Part shown: positions 1-11,977 of the stretch, piece after piece
Layout: each line of letters opens with the position of its first letter
Numbering within the stretch: position 1 is the stretch's first letter
Origin: Dipteris shenzhenensis
Lineage: Eukaryota; Polypodiophyta; Polypodiopsida; Gleicheniales
Reading direction: 5' to 3' (one strand)
NCBI GenBank assembly: GCA_047967505.1
Contig: CM106538.1
DNA: 64,000 nt
The notes under the pieces: generated by a model
The model's database searches: none
Seen by the model: the letters and a program-made list of their open reading frames with translations, nothing else
What the model was told of the DNA's origin: nothing
Program-made: the position numbers and the translations under genes

Positions 1-1429
1 TTGAATCTGGATATTGAGCACCATGTTGATAGTTCAAGAAGTCCATCTTCATGCCTATTCTAATGAAATTCTGGGCCAAATTCTAATCTGCATATATCAA
101 ATGACTCTTCCCAAGCCAAGTAGAGCTTTATTGAAATCTGCAGAGCCTAGTTTTCAAATGATGATCTACATATATGAAAAGGCTATTCCAAGAAAAGTAT
201 AGCCTTGTTGAACTCTATAGAGCCTAATTTTCAATGAGTAGAAAGGATTTTTCCACTGCACTATTGATAATTGATTGTGTAGTAATCTATGTTTTGTGAT
301 GAGCTCTTTGAGGAGCTATTGTGCAAAAGCTATGCTATTGTATGGACAAGAGGAGATCCTATACTTTGATATTTTTGAAGGTATGAGATGCTACAAAATG
401 ATTTTTTTCTTGCTTAATATGATGTAGCTGATCTTTAGCAACATCTCCTTGCTTTCCACCTATGCGACCAGTCACTATAGCCATTCATCCAGTCCTCAGA
501 GCTTGTGCCATTTGGAACACTTACCATTGGTGGACAAGGTGACCCTTAGCATAACATTTTAAACTTAAGATTAAACTTTAGTTTTTAAAGGGGTTTTCAC
601 AAGGGTATGTTAAATGCCTTGAACGCCTTGAACATGGGTGCTTTATCGAAACGTTTTACATTGAGGTCTTCATGGGCTTTTGCATTGTCATCTTCAATAG
701 TATTTTGGGTCTCCATTGTCTTATCATCAATGCAAAATATACATCAACAGAATATTTGCAAATCACAAGCAATGGTAGCATGAAAGTGTCGATGGAAAAG
801 AACATGCTTATTGACAAATGCCTAGGAAGTTATTAAACTTCCAAAGATTATCTATATTTTTAGTTTTCATGTGTGAGTCATGGGTTCTCTGCCCAAGATG
901 TCCCCCAAAATGATTTTAATAATCATGTATGCCTTTTATCTCTATTTGCAATTCCTTTAAAAGTCTCCATTTCCTATGTTTAACTATGTTTAGTGTGGGG
1001 TATTCTTTGTGTGCCTAGTTGTTCCTTTGCATGATGCCCAAACTTTAGCCTCTCAGTTGGCATTGGGGAACATGTATAGTAGAGAGACATGGTACATTTT
1101 GAGAGCATATTGAAGGTTGTCCAAGGTCACCACCTTCACTCCAAAAGGGGGCTTAAAGTCGTATGTTTGTGTGTATATATGTGGATAGGATCTTGTCTCT
1201 TGGTGTGGATAAGGGTCATTGTAGGATGTGGACATGACATCATAGGTGATGTCAAAGGTTTAGCTCTCCTAGTTAAATCATTTTCAAGGTGCATTTAGTA
1301 AACTAATCCTATCATATAGGCTTGTAGCGTGGTCTCTTTCTTTGACATTCTCTCATCCCTCTCTCAACACACACAAACACACACACCATAAGGAGATCTT
1401 CCATCCCCTCAACTAGGCCTCTGCTCGTG

Positions 1430-2650
1430 CAATTAAGTGCATTGTTTTCCCATAGCCATGTCTAGCCCATATTCACTGAATCATTAAGAGGCATGACACT
1501 AAATTCTATAATGCACCCTGCCTCACGCATAATGACCATTACATTCTATGCTATTTGTGCCACTACCACTCCAAGAATTTACTATCTTCAATGTTCATGG
1601 CCATTTCAATATCCAATTCCATGCATAGGCCTAGGTTGTTAACATTTATTGGGGTAAAAAATTATGTGTGGCCCCCATGTCCACCATAACTCTTGTAGTC
1701 CTTCCATTTACGATGGCTATGACATATAGTGTTTGCTAATCTTCAGCTACAACACTTCAAAGTTGCAATAGTGATGTCATTTTTTGCAAGGGTGTGCTAG
1801 TTCTCCATTATTGGCTCTAATGATTGTTCATTGGGTAGTCCCTAACATAATGGGGACCTAAACATCTAAAGCATGAAATATTTTTGACCCCACTAGTGCT
1901 TGCATTAGTCCAACTAGATCCACCAGTGTTTTGAGCCATTGCTTTACCTTTTTCCTTGACATCTACTAAAGGGATTTCTTATGTGGGGCATATGGCTTTG
2001 TTGCCATGTGGTCTCATTCTCTTGTGTCTACAAAAGAAGGAATATTGTGGTGTTTTTCTTCCATGATCATTATCATGATCTTGCTCAGGTCTACACAGTG
2101 TGGAACATTCCACTCAAAGCCTTCTCTCCCAATCTCCTACCAATTTGTCAACGTATTGGTCGCTTCTAATGCCTATTGATAATTGGAGTATGTAGGCATG
2201 TTGTATCACTAGCTCATCATGAGCCCAAGGCTTCATCCTATTCTTGAAAGAGAGAAATAAATTCTATCATTCGTTTTGTTAACCTCAAGCATTTTCATCA
2301 TTGCATGGAAGCCTTAAACTCGATAAAATAATGTTCACATTTTCAAGCATTCATTTTATTGACTCAAAGGGATTTGATAGCCTTCACATTTTATTCAATG
2401 CTAAGGGCTATTTCCATTATAGACTATGAAGAAAGTATGAAATAGTTTTGAATATTGACCACATCATATAGTGCCACCACCACATATCGGCATCTTTCAT
2501 GAGAAAGGTGGAGCTATGGAACACTTGGTCCTCATCACAAGTAAGCTTTGTTGTGCCAAAGAATTTCTCTACATCATAGCAAAAATTCCCGAATGCCTCT
2601 AGCTCACCACTTCCATTAAAGAAATCCAACTATCTAACATATCATTCCAA
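1430..2650 (-). pseudogene. Gypsy-type gag-protease remnant
   Basis: Decayed gag and aspartic protease of a Ty3/Gypsy retrotransposon, read on the minus strand across several frames. From high to low coordinates I see a gag capsid piece at about 2629-2417 (AFGNFCYDVEKFFGTTKL followed by DADMWWWHYM, the usual gag 'DA..WW' context), more gag at about 2300-2140, a zinc-knuckle remnant near 1890-1830 (CFRCLGPHYVRDYP, where the last Cys has become Tyr), and a protease active-site remnant near 1730-1657 (VMVDMGATHNFL; the usual DTG reads DMG). Many stops and frameshifts separate these blocks, so no protein is made. RT and integrase are not visible. A degenerate copy explains the blocks better than a host gene, because their order and spacing match gag-PR. 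Confidence 0.6.
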
Positions 2651-3124
2651 CTAAAGAGTGTAAGAGAAACACCACACAAAAGTGATGCATGAAGGATCCA
2701 TAAGATTTTCCATGTCAACCATTTTATGCATTATGAGGGATCAGTACCATCCACTCTCACGGATGAATAGCAACAAAGTCTTTGGATAAGGATGAGGTTG
2801 TGGATCCTTTACCATCAGTGGTGGATGCTATGAGTGTTAAGTATCTATTGAAATTCTTGCATTATCTCACTATTTGTCCTAAGTGTCTTGATTGTAGTCA
2901 TTTGGATGAGTATTCTCATCTTATTTAGATTTACGAGGAAGCTTAATAGTTGAATGACCCTGTGTAGTTGTTGCCACCTAAGGACAACTATTTGGTGATG
3001 GAGGGAATGTAACAAACCTACACTTCTCTCGACTACATTTACAGACTATTCTTTAATATTCTATTTTCATCTGGTTTTTAGACCACCTTTGGCTTTTCAG
3101 AGTTAAAAATTTTAGAAGGGCTCT

Positions 3125-3508
3125 ATGGTTTTGGCAAGAGGTGCTAGGTGTGGGACATTGTATCCCCTACATGTATCAGGGATGTCTGATCATGTTGTTG
3201 CAATAATCGAGCAACCAAGTACTTCTTTGTGGCATTGCCGGTTGGGACACATGAGCCAGAATGGAATGAAACTCTTATGTTGTTTGGGTTATGTACCGCG
3301 TTTGAGTTTTTTTAATTTATAATTTTATGAGCATTGTCTCTATGGGAAGCAAACTAAATCAGCCCCCCATAAAATAAGGGAAAATACAGAGCTAGAAAAG
3401 CTTGATTTGGTGCATTCAGACGTATATGGTCCCATGCTTACACGATCACTAGGCAGACATGAATACTATGTGATGTAACTAGGAAAGTGTGGGTGTCAAA
3501 GAAGATAG
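3125..3508 (+). pseudogene. Copia pol fragment (GAG-pre-integrase and integrase start)
   Basis: Short remnant of a Ty1/Copia polyprotein on the plus strand. It carries the GAG-pre-integrase signature (LWHCRLGHMSQNGMKLL) at about 3228-3280, then the start of the integrase zinc region and core (LEKLDLVHSDVYGPMLTRS) after a stop near 3320. At about 3475-3500 the reading jumps to TRKVWVSKK, which suggests a small deletion inside the integrase core (the FIDD segment is missing). The fragment stops abruptly where the LTR of the opposite-strand Copia element begins near 3509, so that element, or a later rearrangement, probably truncated it. Confidence 0.65.
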
Positions 3509-3804
3509 TGTAGCGGAAGCGAGAATACCCAGGTATGAGGAAGAACACTAGGAGGGCGAGCAGCCTCCAACACATAGTCTATTCCATACTAGAAGGAAAA
3601 AGACAGTACATCCACCAAGTGAACACACTAAAAAGAACTAAAACCACAAGATAAGACCTAACTGGACTGATAAGAACTAACCATGGGTATGAACCATGTT
3701 CTGACTACTACTAACTACTAACACACCAATCATAGTGCTGATAGGCATATCTAGCTATCCGTAACATATTTGTGGGATAGCATACCCGAGCTTGTCTTCC
3801 AACA
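3509..3804 (-). repeat. Probable 3' LTR of the minus-strand Copia element
   Basis: About 296 bp bounded by TG (3509) and CA (3803-3804), directly next to a polypurine tract and the RNase H end of the Copia element. On the minus strand it would begin TGTTGGAAGACAAGC. I could not find a matching copy at the other end of the element, so the 3509 edge is inferred from the TG dinucleotide and from the end of the plus-strand Copia fragment. Confidence 0.5.
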
Positions 3805-3812
3805 CTCCCCCT
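3805..3812 (-). other. Polypurine tract of Copia element
   Basis: On the minus strand, GAGGGGGAG lies immediately before the LTR start. This is the expected place and composition for the plus-strand primer of reverse transcription in a Copia element. Confidence 0.6.
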
Positions 3813-3817
3813 CAAGC

Positions 3818-4483
3818 TCAAGTAGGGAGTAAGACACCAAGAAGCTCTCGAAAGAATGTGAACTTATCTTTACCCAAGGACTTGGTAAAGATATTTGCAA
3901 CCTGATCTTCAGTTCGAACATGAATGAGGTCAACTTGCCTCATCAACACCATCTCTCTGATGAAATGGTAGTGTACCTCAATATGCTTTGTTCTAGCATG
4001 ATATACGGGATTACTTGCCAACTGGACACTACTCATGTTATCTCAGTAAAGTTTGATTGGCTTATCCACATGCAATCCCAAATCCCGCAACAACTTCTGA
4101 AGCCAAGAAATCTCACATGCAGCCAATGCTGCACCTCTATACTCAGCTTCTGTACTAGACAATGCCACTGTGGGTTGCTTTTTGCTACTCTAGCTAACCA
4201 TAGCACTTCCAAGGCTGAATGCATAGCCACTAGTGGATCTCCTATCATATGCACATCCTGCCCAATCTACATCTGTGTATCCAGCCAGCTCTATTTCCTT
4301 GCCATATGCATAAAAGAGCCCATGTTCATATGTAGCCTTGACATACCGCACAATCCTCCTCACTGCATCCAAGTGAGGCTTCCGTGGCTTCTGCATAAAT
4401 TGACTAATGAGTCCCATAGCATATGCCAAATCAGGCCTAGTGATTGTCAAATATATCAAGCTGCCAACCATCTGCCTATACAT
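3818..4483 (-). pseudogene. Copia RNase H domain, two in-frame stops
   Basis: C-terminal RNase H part of the Copia polyprotein, which would degrade the RNA strand during reverse transcription. One frame reads from MYRQMVGSLIYL through DVDWAGCAYDRRSTSGYAF, SSTEAEYRGAALAACEISW and TKHIEVHYHF to FTKSLGKDKF, the canonical Copia order. Two stops lie in that frame. A TAG at 4190-4192 replaces the Trp usually found before SKKQP. A TGA at 4043-4045 replaces the residue before the D of YCDN. The ORF ends about 14 bp from the polypurine tract, as expected. It joins the RT block upstream through a frameshift near 4460-4483. Confidence 0.85.
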
Positions 4484-5977
4484 GGTAATGTCATCAATCT
4501 CAGCTCCAGATCAGCCATCATCTTCAAGTTTTGATCCAAGGGGATATCCATTGGTTTGCAATCCTTCATGCCAAACCTCTCTAGCATATTTAAGGCATAC
4601 TGCCTCTGCATAAGCCAAATGCCATCATCTGGCGTTCTCAACACCTCTATGCCAAGAAAGAACTTCAAATCCCCTAGATCCTTTATATCAAACTCCATTT
4701 CCAGCTTGCTCTTAATTTCAGCAATGCCATCATCATCACTACCAGTCAGAATCAGATCATCAACATAGATCACGATCACAACATATCCAGCAATTGTCTT
4801 CTTTGTGAACAGTGAATGATCAGCCTTCCCAACTACTAATCCTTTCATTCCATGCTCTAGGTGCTTGCTTCAGCCCATAGAGAGCTTTCTTCAACCTACA
4901 AACATAGTTGGGATAGTCAGGGTGCACATAACCCTCCGGCTGAACCATATAGACTTCCTCCAACAAGTCACCATTTAGGAAAGCTTTCTTGACATCCATT
5001 TGCGACAATTTCCAGCCATTTGCAACAGCCAATGCTATGATAGTTCTCACAGTTGCCATCTTGGCAACAAGGCTGAAAGTTTCCTCATAATCTAGCCCAT
5101 ACTGCTGTTTATACCCTTTGGCAACCAGCCTTGCTTTATACCTTTCCACTGATCCATCAGACTTGCATTTTACTTTGTAGACCCATTTGCAACCAATAGG
5201 ATTCTTGCCTTCAGGCAACTCCACCAAATCCCAAGCCTGATTAGTGGCAAGGGCATCCATCTCCTCATCCATGGCATTCTGCCAATGACCATGTTGCATA
5301 GCCTCGCCAAAGATAGATGGCTCAGTATGTCCCATAACTTTTGTCATATATGCATAATGCCGAGTAGCATAACCACTATAAGTTAACCTGTCAACAGGAT
5401 ACCTGACTCTCTGTGATCTTCTCACTGAAGTGCCTGACTCTTCTCGTTCATGAGGAGGTATGTACCTGCTTCCCTTAACTCCAGATGTAGACAGAGATGG
5501 TATACCCAGCTCACTATCCAAACTGTCACTACATGACGAATCATAGCCACAATTTGATGGCCCAAGGACATCATTTTCAGCTAGCGAAAGCACCTCAACA
5601 ACCTTGGCTTTCCCTTTATCTCTCCCCCTCACTAACATAGCAGTGTTAGTGGAATTGCATAACCTGCCAGACCAAGGATTTACTATAGTAGAACCAATGG
5701 ATGTAGGCCCAGATATGGATGTACTAATTTGCTGATTTTTATCATATGCATGACCTGCAGATGCATCATTTGGAACATCCACTTTCGGCTTGCCATACCA
5801 AGATTCCAGCTCATCAAAAACAACATCCTGACTCACCATAGTCTTCTTGATCAATGGGTTGTAGCATTTGTAACCCTTCCGGTTCTGTGCATAGCCAATA
5901 AACACACATCTTTCAGCCTTCGGATCTAATTTTCTCTTTTCATCCAGTATATGCACATATGCCAAGCTACCAAACAC
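4456..5977 (-). pseudogene. Copia integrase C-terminus, linker and reverse transcriptase
   Basis: Reverse transcriptase (RVT_2 type) of the Copia polyprotein. The first 385 codons, from 5977, contain the post-integrase motif ([19 protein letters not shown], then [18 protein letters not shown]), a variable linker, and the RT start ([54 protein letters not shown]). A frameshift at about 4848-4820 moves the rest into another frame, which holds the catalytic YVDD box at about 4767-4756 and then KFFLGIEV. A second frameshift near 4483-4456 leads to RNase H. Residue order and spacing are normal for Copia, so the element was once full length here. It cannot now encode a working polyprotein. Confidence 0.9.
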
Positions 5978-5989
5978 TTTTAAATGACT

Positions 5990-6651
5990 GACATCAGGCT
6001 TCTATCGATACAATTCTCATATGGTGTGAGCATATGAATGCCACTAGTAGGAGTGCGATTCAGCACATACACTGCAGTTGCAAGTGAGTAAGTTCTTTTC
6101 ATTCAACATGGCTCTACCACATGAACCAATCACCCCATTCTTACATTCAGCCACTCCATTCTGCTTGGTGTATATGGGCATGTAAGCTCCCGTCTAATCC
6201 CATGATAGGCCAAGAAGTCATCAAATTCATTTGACAGATATTCACCTCCATTATCTGATCTCAAGCATGTGATATATGACCCAAACTCCTTTTCAACATG
6301 TTGCTTGAAATGCTTGAAAGCAGGCAGGACCTCATCCTTATGTTTCAAAAAATACAACCATGTATACGGGTGAAAATCATCAATAAATGTGACATAATAT
6401 GATGAACCTCCCATCGAGGTAGTCTGAGCTGGATCCCAGACATGAGTGTGAATCAACTGCAAGGGCCTATTACTTTCCCGTATATGCCTAGTAAATGGCA
6501 ACCTGGATTGCTTTCTAAATTGGCATGTAGGACATACATGCTCCAAAGCATTATACTTGAACTTTGGTAGGCCAACAACAAAGCCTTTATGCTGCATATT
6601 TTTCACCTTCTGAATATTAATATGACCAATGCGTTTGTGCCAAATTTCCAA
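5990..6651 (-). pseudogene. Copia GAG-pre-integrase and integrase
   Basis: The zinc-binding HHCC module is visible (WHKRIGHINIQKVKNM, then CPTCQFRKQSRLPF). It is followed by the catalytic core: YYVTFIDDFHPYTWLYFLK and LRSDNGGEYLSNEF supply the DD part of the DDE triad. The third acidic region is damaged: the usual 'QNG..ER.N' reads SRMEWLNVRMG. The open frame ends at 6130. Degenerate core continues to about 5990, where the sequence joins the FGSLAYVHI block after frameshifts. The integrase would insert element cDNA into the chromosome; this copy cannot. Confidence 0.85.
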
Positions 6652-6992
6652 GTCCTAAACAACACTCGTACCATGGGTGAACATGGCAGCCTTCAATTCC
6701 AGTATGCCTGCATCTAAAATGAGCATTCTTCCTTGTCTTTTCCCTTTTGCAATAAGTTTACAGCCATTATCAAATCCTTCAATGAAACAGCCATGCTTAT
6801 TAAACTGCACCTGCAAGTTTTGCTCAGCCATTTACCCAACAGACAACAAATTCTTTGTGATAGAAGGCACATGCACTACATCAATCAATTTCTTAGTCTG
6901 GCCATCATGCATAGCCAAAGATACAACACCCGTATGGGTAATGCCATGCTGAGTATCATCACCGGTGCAAACAGATCCATGCAGCTCAGAAG

Positions 6993-7665
6993 TCATCTTT
7001 GTTCAAACCACTCACCATGTGGTGTCATATGGTTAGATGCTCCTGAATCTATGTACCACACATCCTTAAAGCCACCATCAGTAGGCTTATGATCTTGTAC
7101 ATATGTCATAGCAAACAACTGGTCTATGGGTGTATCATGTGTATGACTTGAAGAAGCAAAATGACCTTGCTGATTTGCCCTTCCTCTCTGATTCGCTTGC
7201 AATATGGCCAATCTTCCCACAGTAATGGCATACCTTATCCTTATTGGGCTGATCCACATGGTGAAGTGGCTGCCAAGCCCCTCTACCTCGCAATCTAGAT
7301 CTCCCCCTGCCTTGGAGAGATCCTCCTCCTCTACGAGGTTGATTTTGATTGCTCCAATTATGGGCTTGAGCCTGTGATGTATATTTGACATCACCTCTAC
7401 CATGAGAGGCACTCTTGCCTCTACCACCTCTACCTCTCTGATTAGAGTAAAAGACAACATCTCTATTTCTGGATCTACTAGCACCAGTATTTAGCCCAAG
7501 CTTCACTTCTTCATGTATCAAAAAAGCAACCAGTTCATGAAATCTGGCATATGTGGCCTCACCGAAATGGAAGTGTTGAAAGACTTATATTTAGGACCAA
7601 GTCCATTCAAAGTGACTGCAACCATGTCATCATCATCCACAGAAGCATAGCATAAATCTAAGGTT
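6993..7665 (-). pseudogene. Copia gag C-terminus, zinc knuckle and protease
   Basis: Three overlapping frames are needed to read this part. From the upstream side: the end of the gag capsid (DDDDMVAVTLNGLGPKYKSF) at about 7650-7590, an Arg/Gly-rich stretch, and a zinc knuckle (CHYCGKIGHIASESE) in which the final Cys of CX2CX4HX4C is Ser. The protease region follows, with WYIDSGASNHMT at about 7050-7020 (DSGA is the usual Copia catalytic variant). The N-terminal half of gag is missing: recognisable gag stops near 7660, and the sequence beyond it does not read as gag. This suggests a deletion or a recombination with another element's leader. Confidence 0.8.
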
Positions 7666-8367
7666 TTAAAACCTTAGAATGAAAAATGCATAACAGAGAG
7701 ACGAAATCAAATACACAAAGATCTATAACTCTGAAAATACTCCACTGAATCGCGCAAGAACTGATAGGTAGAGGTTTTTAGGTGTCCGAAACGCAATGGG
7801 ACAAACGGTTTTGGAAACCGTGGTCCCAATCACTGGGTCCAATACACAGACTGAAAAACATTTTTGGAAACTGAACTGTTTGTAAACTCCACCGGAGTGC
7901 GAATGATGAGCAACATAGAAGTTTTAGGACCTCCTGAGTCCATCGGAACTAACAGATCTACAAATGGTTGCTCCAAACTTAAGTTCCAACACCCGGGCAG
8001 AAAAACGTTGAAACCGACACATTGAGTCAGAAATCCAACAAAATGATCCCAAATTCAAGAATGAAGGTGTTTCCATGTTCGTGAAGTGAAATGGACACTA
8101 AAAGCAGGCAATGGTTGCCTCTACGGAGTCTCTGTCGTCGAACGGAACAAGGAAAAGCTAAAAAAAAGACTTTTTCTTTGAAAACACGTAACAGGCTCTC
8201 AAAACCACTTCGCAAAACCAAAGTGACTTTTCCAAAGGTTCCTTTAAGGTCTTTGGGCACTCGGATGCAAGTAAAATCACCCACAAAGCTTCCCACTGAG
8301 CTTGTCCTTTCTCCCACAGAGCTGTTGAGCTTCCAGGCATTCACGCATGCTCAGCTAGATCACCCAA
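7666..8367 (-). other. Non-coding leader-like segment between gag remnant and primer site
   Basis: About 700 bp without a coding region I can support. It lies between the truncated gag and a primer binding site, where the 5' untranslated leader and start of gag would normally be. The last ~100 bp before the primer site resemble in wording the equivalent stretch at 29750-29876 (runs rich in GAGCTTG and AGCTCTC), so this may be the leader of a different, related Copia family. Confidence 0.4.
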
Positions 8368-8379
8368 GCTCTGATACCA
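8368..8379 (-). other. Primer binding site for initiator tRNA-Met
   Basis: On the minus strand this reads TGGTATCAGAGC, the standard plant Copia primer site complementary to the 3' end of initiator tRNA-Met. It sits 2 bp from a TG...CA bounded LTR, which fixes the element's orientation as minus. Confidence 0.85.
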
Positions 8380-8381
8380 GT

Positions 8382-8551
8382 TGAGAGTGCTCTCAACGGA
8401 AGCATAACGAAAGAGGGAGAGAGAGAAACAGAGAGCCACACAAGTTTTTGATGGGTGCAGAACACCCTAATCTTCTTTTTCATTTATTTATATATGTGTT
8501 TGAGTATTGTACATAACCGGGGTAAAGGCACAATGACCTTTAACCCCCACA
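8382..8551 (-). repeat. Probable 5' LTR (short, ~170 bp) of Copia family
   Basis: Runs from TGAGAGTGCTCTC, next to the primer site, to about ...CCCCCACA. On the minus strand it would start TGTGGGGGTTAAAGG and contains a TATA-like ATATATAAATA, as an LTR promoter would. Its layout resembles the 152-bp LTR at 29891-30042 (G-run start, pyrimidine-rich region, TATATA core). It does not resemble the LTR at 3509-3804, so the two ends of this element do not match. The outer edge is approximate. Confidence 0.5.
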
Positions 8552-9255
8552 CAATGGTGTTGTGACCCATACATAGAAGGTGGATAATTCCATTCAGGGT
8601 GTTCCTAGGAACTCTCTCGGCATCGCCTGACATGGCAAAAGAAATCAAGCCAGCCAAGAGTGGAGGTCCATGGAGGGGGATAGAGGGGGCAAGCACTTTG
8701 ATTATAATTTCTTCGGAATTACGAATGGCATGCAATTGATTTGGACTACGAATCGCTCGTACATTGATAGCTCTGAAATTTTGAATTCTAGCAACCCATT
8801 TATGATTTAGGGAATAGGTGCAAAAGATAAGTACAGTAATTAGGGCCTTAGCACATGGATGGGACTAGTATCGGTTTAGGATGAGAATCTTTTTGTTATC
8901 ATTACTCCCATTCTAGACCAAATGGTCTAGGATGGATTTAGAATGGGAGTAGCCACTTTTTCTCCCATCCTAGACCATGGCCTCTAGACCCTGGCAACTA
9001 GAATGGCTTCCCCTTTTTTAGGGATTCCAAAACATGGGCACGTTGTCCCCACCTCCTAAATACATGAAATGATGCCATGTGTCCTCTTACACCTAAACCC
9101 ATCCTTAGTTCTTTTTGGCTTGCCCTCTGGGTAGCCTTAACAATGCTTCAAATTGGGCAAAGCAAAAATTAGGCATTTTTAAAAATTTTGGAAGTGCATT
9201 TTTCCTATTGGACAATATATTGACTTTTTTTCATTGGACTTGAATGCAGACTTTA
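8552..9255. other. Intergenic, with one inverted-repeat hairpin
   Basis: No gene seen. Around 8905-8955 the text TACTCCCATTCTAGACCA is followed by TGGTCTAGGATGG and then TTTAGAATGGGAGTA, forming an imperfect hairpin. A related CTCCCATCCTAGACCATGG follows at about 8961. This could be a remnant of a small inverted-repeat element. Confidence 0.4.
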
Positions 9256-9264
9256 AAGTGGTTG

Positions 9265-9267
<3 letters not shown>

Positions 9268-9300
<33 letters not shown>

Positions 9301-9416
9301 CCTCTCTTCCCCCCCTTCTTTATTTCCTCAAGTCTTCCTACACACCATCTCCACCTTTTCTCCCCCCCCAAAAAAACGCCTCCCCTATCCTCTCTCTCTC
9401 TCTCTCTCTCTCTCTC
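9268..9416. repeat. CT microsatellites
   Basis: Two (TC)n tracts, at about 9268-9305 and 9388-9416, are separated by pyrimidine-rich sequence containing C and A homopolymers. Apparent ORFs over this region on both strands are low-complexity artefacts. Confidence 0.9.
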
Positions 9417-9489
9417 CCCTTTATCTCCCGAGTCTTCCTCCACATCATTTCTTTTTTTTTGCTATTTTGATCTTGGGCAAGCCTTATGA

Positions 9490-11960
9490 ATGATTAAATA
9501 TCATTCACCTTGTTTTGTTAGCACATTGTGGGATGGGAATACAATAGAAATATTCCCAACCTATTTCTTCCCATGTGCTAAGCCCCTTAGTCTTTGGTGC
9601 CTCTATTTGTGGCAAATTGACAAAGCTACGAGTCCTATGCTCTGCCGCCTTGCCCTTCCGCTTTCATTTTTCTCCCTTCTTCTCGTAGGTTCTCTCCCTT
9701 CCATCGATCTCCCCCGTTCTCTCAGCCGCTCTTCTTGTTTGCTCAACCACACCCCCCTCACTCCCCTCTATATACTCACCTGGCAACCAAGAACCTTCTG
9801 GACACGGACGTTGTCGACTATCTGCCACCGCCCTTGTATTGATTTTCGCCCTCTCACTTTACCTTAATCGACTCTCACCCGTCCCGCTACAAGTTCTATT
9901 ACCTATTGTGGGCAGAGATAATGGGTATATGCCAGTATTGCATAGAAGGGCTCAGCTGGGGCATCGTAGCATGGCTCGAAGAGCGCCTAGTTCCTTCCCA
10001 AGTGTGGAAATCCGGTTTTGCATCAGAAGATATCTCACATTGCTGCACCCATCGATGTTTGGGAGACGGTCCTAGAGCCTTGCACATCTGGGTTGCATTT
10101 TGTACTCTAGTGATCAACCCATGTTGTGGACAATAGACCTGCCTATAGGGACGCCTAATTGGGCATTGTTTACACCTTGTGCTTGATCTTGGAACAAGCG
10201 AAGGAGGTTGCAAAAGAAACTCACAGCATTGCACGCATTTTTGCAAGCTTGCTTGCATGCATATTTTACATTTTCAAAGATAAAAGAATCCACGAGTTCT
10301 ATAGTCTGCCACATTGGCTTTAGCACCTGCTCCAGGGTTGCTTTAGGCATTGAGCGGGAACCCAGAGACACATATTGCAAACAGCCACACCCGTGGACAC
10401 CTGATCATTGCAAGGAGTTTTGCAAACATAACATAAGTGGTTCCTCTCTCTGGGAAATAAACAGAGCGGTGCCAATAATCGCACGGGCATTTCAATGCAG
10501 TAAAAAAATCACTTTTCAGCTTCGGCAAAGAATGGTAACAGCTCGTGATGTCGAAGGACACTCCATCATCAGGTGCATAAGATTATTTTATGGATTCTCC
10601 AATGTAACACATACAGAAACTCGGCTTCCATGTTGGCCTAAATTTTCTCTCATTTCAGCAGTTTTCCTGATCTTAAAGGGCACCAAGATGAGCTTACATA
10701 AGCTTCTTGTGAGGGCCACAAGCTTTTGTGCAGACATTTCCACGAATAACATGACGTAAGGGCTCTAACAAAAGCAATATGAGATACTGTCAATCTACCA
10801 CCCTTTTACAGACAATTGTGTATCACTGAACCAAAATCATGAAGATTGTGGTTAGAGGGTCTTACAATAGCCTTGGAGGCAGTTTTCTTCGACATATTCG
10901 TCAATCCAAATTTTAGTCTGAAGGCAATTGTGAGGCATTTCATTAGCTCTTGTCAACAGCGCATTGTCGCTCTGGTTCATTCCTTCTCATATTGGGATTA
11001 GAGCATTGTGTGGCAGCCACATTAGTTAAAGGAGACTAAAGTGGTCCCTGTACTCAAATTATCCAGATGAGCCTTTATCCTTGTTCTGATATGCTGGTGG
11101 GTTGATTGCGCTTAATGGTGGGTTCATGACCCATCCTGAGTATTGGACTGCCCACACATCATCAAGGCTGCTGACAGAGAGAGTCAATGTATGAAAATCA
11201 GAAATATATTTCTTGTCGAAGAATCTGAAAGCTTACAGTGTCAAGTCAGTTCAGAATTCTTCTGAGTTAAGTCTGCATGATTTGGGTACTTGTTGGCCCA
11301 CCTTCGGCTTAAAGTATCACCTGATCTTGTATTTGCACCCATCATTTTATAGTCTCTCTTACATACTATGTCTATTCTTGGATTATTATAATATTTTGTA
11401 GCCCAGGTAATTTCATGATATAACCGAGAGCAGAAATGGAGTAGGGAAATAACAGCTTTGTTATCCCTAGATATGGCATCCTCTACTGAAAGGGATAAAT
11501 GAAGTGAGATGTATCTCACTGGTGCTTAGTTCCTCGACAAGAAAATGGACTGCTTCCTGTGAAAGTGTCAGTGATCCAAAGTGACATACGTGCCCAAACT
11601 TACAAGCCAGAGTATTTCAAAGTGATCACACAAGAAGAAACCTAAAGAAAGAAACGCTATTCTAAAAAGTTTCTTCCAGTGGACCCCAGTATCAAATAAT
11701 GGTTAAACAAAAGCACTTCTTTTGATATGAAACAAGGTGTATGGTCTCATAGTATACAAGCACAACTATTAGCTGAGTTCCAATTACGAAATCCATGTAT
11801 TGCTGTAATGGTTGAGAGACCATTTTTCTAGACTCTCCGAGATAAATTTTTATGAAAAGATAAACTTCTCATCATCTTTTTGTTTCCTTTACTTAAGGGC
11901 ACTGAGAACTCATTGAAATTTTACATATATTCACACAATCTCATTGTTTGTTATCGTTTT
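9490..11960. other. No recognised gene; possible downstream exons of the vWA gene (minus)
   Basis: A 183-codon plus-strand ORF at 10208-10759 has no recognisable domain and looks like chance. The vWA gene ends here at a good splice donor, so its missing exons should lie on the minus strand of this stretch. The only weak candidate I see is around 10380-10270 (LGSRSMPKATLEQVLKPM), which I cannot confirm. No convincing remainder of a vWA fold was found down to 9.5 kb. It may lie further off, or the gene may be truncated. Confidence 0.3.
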
Positions 11961-11977
11961 CCAAGGTCTGAGATTAC

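Noticed and set aside
3920-4534. 204-codon plus-strand ORF
   Set aside because: It is the antisense shadow of the Copia RNase H on the minus strand.
10208-10759. 183-codon plus-strand ORF as a gene
   Set aside because: No recognisable domain, no splice or promoter context, and it lies in what may be intron or 3' sequence of the minus-strand vWA gene.
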